Of a stretch of DNA of 50,684 nucleotides, positions 47,989 through 50,684 are shown in pieces. The stretch comes from Clostridia bacterium (GTDB lineage Bacteria > Bacillota > Clostridia > Christensenellales > CAG-138): the NCBI GenBank assembly GCA_017394835.1, contig JAFPXD010000041.1:1-50684 (forward strand), given 5' to 3'. The notes under the pieces were generated by a model that worked only from the letters and a program-made list of their open reading frames with translations, was not told the DNA's origin and made no database searches. The position numbers and the translations under genes are program-made. The first letter of the stretch is position 1. Every line of letters begins with the position of its first letter.

Positions 47989-50139
47989 TCAGCCCTGTAT
48001 GAAGCTGTACAGAGCGGAGAGGTCGGCAGCGGTCAATACGCCGTCGCCGTTCATGTCGCCGTTGGCAATGCCCTGCTCGGAAACGCTGCCCGCGGACATC
48101 GCGTATGCCGCCGCAAGGGTGATATCCGCGGAATCAATGACGTCGTCGCCGTTGACGTCCCCCGGCATACCGGTATCGACCTTGCGGAAGAACTGTACGT
48201 ATCTGTTTTCCGGGACGGAATAATTGATTCCCATCACCTCGTGCAGACCTTCTCTCCAGTGCTGAGCATAATAAGTCGTCGATCCATACCAGTATTTCGC
48301 TTCCCATGATAAGGTTTTATTAACGGGATCCCACTGCCAAGTTGAGATCCTGCCGCGCTCGGCCGCAGGACACAGATCGCCGTAATAATAAATACTGTTT
48401 GTATTGCTCGACAGGACGTATTCAGGCTGATAAACGCTCCGGAAGACGTACCCATCGTCATTGATCTCCACAGTCCAGGAACAGTGAAGAAGATCTTCCG
48501 CATTTCCGTGAACTCCGATAACTGCCTGCCCGGACATAAATGCCGGAGCGGTGAAACCGAGACCTGCCTCGCATATAACGGAAAAGTAGCAGTAATGATC
48601 GGCATTGAAGGGACTGTAACTGACGGCAAGATAGATCACATCATTATCTGCAAATCCGATCAGATATTCACCTTCGTTCGTCAGCTCGTCGGTTGGCTCC
48701 CATCGAACGGACTTCTTTACCTCGACGTCAACGGTATCGCTCATAACGGTCCCCGCAGTCGTCGTTAACACCGCAGTAACGGAAGCGGATCCAACGCAGA
48801 TCCCGTTGACTTTACACGATCTGCCGTCGGCGCTCGGCTCTATCGAGGCATTGCCGTTTGAGACCGTCCATTCAACACTGTACCGGTTGGCGTTCACGGG
48901 CGTAGTTTTAAGCTTAAGGTTGAGGCTCGTGCCCTGCACGACAGCCGACTGCTCTATATCGATGCCGTGATCATCGACGATTCGGAAGCTGTTGACGTTC
49001 ACCGGATCATTCGCGAAAAGGACCCAATCGCAGTTGACGGACTGATGACTGTTGGGATCGTCCGGGAACGGATCCGAAGCGCTCATAACTATCGGGTAAG
49101 CGCCGCACGAACTAAAGGGCTCGTAATACTCCATTGCTGCGGCAGTCGAATCGAAGGCTTCGGCAACGGTGGCTCCGTTGATCATTTCATGCCAGAAGAC
49201 CTCGCCATATTTGTATCTGCATCGATCCAAGCCTTCTGAAAAGCCGAAAACGCAGCCGGCTCCCGCGGCAAGAAGCGCGTTGCCGGTGGTGCCCTTGCCT
49301 GTTTTCGACATTATGCCGCACCCCATCCAAACAAAGCTGTTCTTGAGCGGGCCGTTTGCGTGATTTTGAATGTAACGTCCGTCGATATAGGTCAATACAA
49401 GCGTTGCCCCGGAAACACCCACTTCGTATCCATATACCGCCCATCCGTTCAAATAATCATCGGATGTAATGCCCTCATCTGTTGTGAGCTCTATATAGGA
49501 GCTGCTTCCGGTTACCATCTGGGATGAATCGACAATGATAACGCCGCTGTTTCCGATCCATGAAGCTACAAGAGGTGCGGTGGCATCGGTACCCAACAGC
49601 GCCCTGAACGAACCGTTGATGGCTTGAGAAACTGCATAGGCCTGATCACCTGACTCATGAGTATAGCCAATGTCATAAAAATCTATACCTCCGCCTTCAA
49701 TATCGACCATAGGGCAAATATAAAGCACGGTGTTTGAGCTTGGCCCGCCGGATCCGCTTCTTGTCATATCCGTATTTATTTCGTCTAATGCAGGGCTTGT
49801 TTCGGAAAACGTATGACCGTTGCGGCTGCTGTAGCTGTAAACGCAGTGCATACCGTCAACAGTGAAAGCAAACTGATCCTCGCTTTCCCATACGATACTG
49901 CCCTTATCTATGAGCGGGGTGTTCAGCGCCGCTATATAGAGCGCTTCCGCAGTTTCGCATGCAGTGGCTTTATGCTCGAGCATCTCGCTTTCAACATCCG
50001 ACATCGTTGACCAAGCTTCCTTGAGCTTTGCAAGCTTTCGTGTTTCCGAAGCCTCCTGTGCAAGCGACGATAACGGAACTACCGCCATTATCATCAGCAC
50101 GGAAAGAAGCAATACCAACAGTTTCATGACCCTTGACAT
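47989..50139 (-). CDS. Secreted dockerin protein with a possible caspase-fold (CHAT-like) domain
   Basis: 716-residue exoprotein. Signal peptide (1-28). Residues about 135-355 follow the order seen in caspase-fold CHAT/C25-like domains: VLYICPMVDIEGG, a small-residue strand GNSGVIIVDSS, a late strand SFVWMGCGIMSKTGKGT (Cys274 where the catalytic Cys would be), ALLAAGAGCVFGF and GATVAEAFDSTAAAM. The usual His of the HG pair is absent (NSG at 197-199), so it may be inactive or another fold. Then a bacterial Ig-like (BIG2) domain (about 385-480), an unassigned beta domain and a type I dockerin. ATG at 50139 after AAGGAGGACAACGA. Confidence 0.7.
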   Translation of the reverse strand: MSRVMKLLVLLLSVLMIMAVVPLSSLAQEASETRKLAKLKEAWSTMSDVESEMLEHKATACETAEALYIAALNTPLIDKGSIVWESEDQFAFTVDGMHCVYSYSSRNGHTFSETSPALDEINTDMTRSGSGGPSSNTVLYICPMVDIEGGGIDFYDIGYTHESGDQAYAVSQAINGSFRALLGTDATAPLVASWIGNSGVIIVDSSQMVTGSSSYIELTTDEGITSDDYLNGWAVYGYEVGVSGATLVLTYIDGRYIQNHANGPLKNSFVWMGCGIMSKTGKGTTGNALLAAGAGCVFGFSEGLDRCRYKYGEVFWHEMINGATVAEAFDSTAAAMEYYEPFSSCGAYPIVMSASDPFPDDPNSHQSVNCDWVLFANDPVNVNSFRIVDDHGIDIEQSAVVQGTSLNLKLKTTPVNANRYSVEWTVSNGNASIEPSADGRSCKVNGICVGSASVTAVLTTTAGTVMSDTVDVEVKKSVRWEPTDELTNEGEYLIGFADNDVIYLAVSYSPFNADHYCYFSVICEAGLGFTAPAFMSGQAVIGVHGNAEDLLHCSWTVEINDDGYVFRSVYQPEYVLSSNTNSIYYYGDLCPAAERGRISTWQWDPVNKTLSWEAKYWYGSTTYYAQHWREGLHEVMGINYSVPENRYVQFFRKVDTGMPGDVNGDDVIDSADITLAAAYAMSAGSVSEQGIANGDMNGDGVLTAADLSALYSFIQG

Positions 50140-50280
50140 TTCGTTGTCCTCCTTTTTGGTTATGGCATTTATAAGTCTTGGTTTTTCACTTCTGATAACA
50201 CAGGAGCGAGCCTGCAGATCCCGGCAAGGCCGCGGCGGCGAGTCAATGCGGAGCAAAATAAAGAACAGAGCCCCGTCGGG

Positions 50281-50315
50281 TAAAAAAGCTTTGGGGGAGA
50301 GCGGCGCTCTCCCCC
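50281..50315 (-). terminator. Terminator of the partial dockerin gene
   Basis: Stem GGGGGAGAGC (50293-50302) with GCTCTCCCCC (50306-50315), same hairpin as at 47955-47979, followed on the minus strand by AAAGCTTTTTTACCC. Confidence 0.85.
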
Positions 50316-50325
50316 GTGTTTCGGA

Positions 50326-50684
50326 TCAGCCCTGTATGAAGCTGTACAGCGCGGAAAGGTCGGCCGCGGTGAGGAGGCCGTCGCCGTTCATGTCGCCGTT
50401 CGCAACGCCCTGCTCGGAAACGCTGCCCGCGGACATCGCGTATGCCGCCGCAAGGGTGATGTCGGCGGAATCGACAATGCCGTCGCAGTTGACGTCGCCC
50501 TTCAGATACTCGGAGGGAGCGTTCTGCTCATACTGAGCGGTAACGGTGAGGTCGCCGGTCACGTTGGTGAAGTCAACGTCCCAACCGGTGAAGGTGTAGC
50601 CTTCGCGCTCGGGATCCGCGGGAGCGGTGGCCGCACTGCCGTGCTCTACCTCCTGAGTGGAGATCTCGGTGCCGTCCCAATCGA
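50326..50684 (-). CDS. Dockerin protein, C-terminal part only (runs off the window)
   Basis: Only the last 118 residues are in the window; the reading frame continues past 50684. They hold an InlB B-repeat (DWDGTEISTQEVEHG ... GYTFTGWDVDF) and a type I dockerin with DVNCDGIVDSAD and DMNGDGLLTAAD. The dockerin belongs to the YAMSAGSVSEQG subtype shared with the 47989 gene, while the InlB repeat is more like those of the nuclease and lipase. Third of the tandem minus-strand dockerin genes. The catalytic domain cannot be known from this window. Confidence 0.85.
   Translation of the reverse strand, partial: DWDGTEISTQEVEHGSAATAPADPEREGYTFTGWDVDFTNVTGDLTVTAQYEQNAPSEYLKGDVNCDGIVDSADITLAAAYAMSAGSVSEQGVANGDMNGDGLLTAADLSALYSFIQG

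Noticed and set aside
1..50684. tRNA genes, insertion sequences, integrases, prophage modules
   Set aside because: No cloverleaf-type sequence, transposase or recombinase motifs were seen on either strand; the only repeat structures are those listed.

Overview
The window looks like a chromosomal segment of a GC-rich member of Bacillota, class Clostridia, probably an uncultured gut-type anaerobe. The basis is strong AGGAGG-type ribosome binding sites, sigma-A promoters with 16 to 18 bp spacers, a T-box, a TPP riboswitch over thiT, the scpA-scpB pair, a CD1871A-type CXXC mini-protein, a YwlG/TIGR01440 protein, an ApbE/NusG-II/Gx-transporter trio, and type I dockerins. The species is not identifiable by eye. 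I found no tRNA, CRISPR array, insertion sequence or prophage.

Layout. 1-303 is the 5' end of a 16S rRNA gene on the minus strand, with its promoter and leader running to about 640. 932-5915 is a minus-strand operon M50 protease-scpA-scpB-polA. 6035-11823 holds envelope and DNA-repair genes (EEP-family protein, PH-domain protein, GerMN lipoprotein, radC, a single-TM protein, exoA, vanZ-like). 11899-14618 has a TGS/uridine-kinase-like protein and a riboswitch-controlled thiamine transporter thiT, followed by an unexplained 292-bp inverted-repeat element. 15041-17826 is coaE-lytic transglycosylase-peptide-type binding protein. 18026-21023 is a TetR regulator divergent from a nitrate/sulfonate-type ABC transporter. 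21089-24513 has an ECF sigma/anti-sigma pair, a D-2-hydroxyacid dehydrogenase and YwlG.

24576-29817 is the most distinctive region: one promoter, six tightly packed minus-strand genes and one terminator. They encode a membrane-anchored cohesin, a dockerin-tagged TlpA-like protein whose CxxC has become SxxS, a TlpA lipoprotein with intact CGPC on a very long Pro/Thr stalk, a 50-residue CXXC membrane mini-protein, a NapH-like membrane polyferredoxin, and a cysteine-bearing surface protein ending in a PPVTG sortase-like signal. I read it as a cell-surface thiol redox system assembled by cohesin-dockerin contacts. This is an inference from gene content.

29909-40378 carries a hydrolase, a polysaccharide deacetylase lipoprotein, valS under a T-box, an isolated compositionally different ADP-ribosyltransferase-like gene, an RCC1-repeat lipoprotein, an MFS transporter and pyroglutamyl peptidase. 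40466-50684 is dominated by very large secreted dockerin proteins: a nuclease carrying both a cohesin and a dockerin, a class 3 lipase, a possible caspase-fold (CHAT-like) protein and a truncated fourth gene. An apbE-nusG2-Gx transporter operon lies among them. The cohesin/dockerin logic therefore recurs across the right half of the window, attached to a nuclease, a lipase and thioredoxin-like proteins and not to recognisable glycoside hydrolases.
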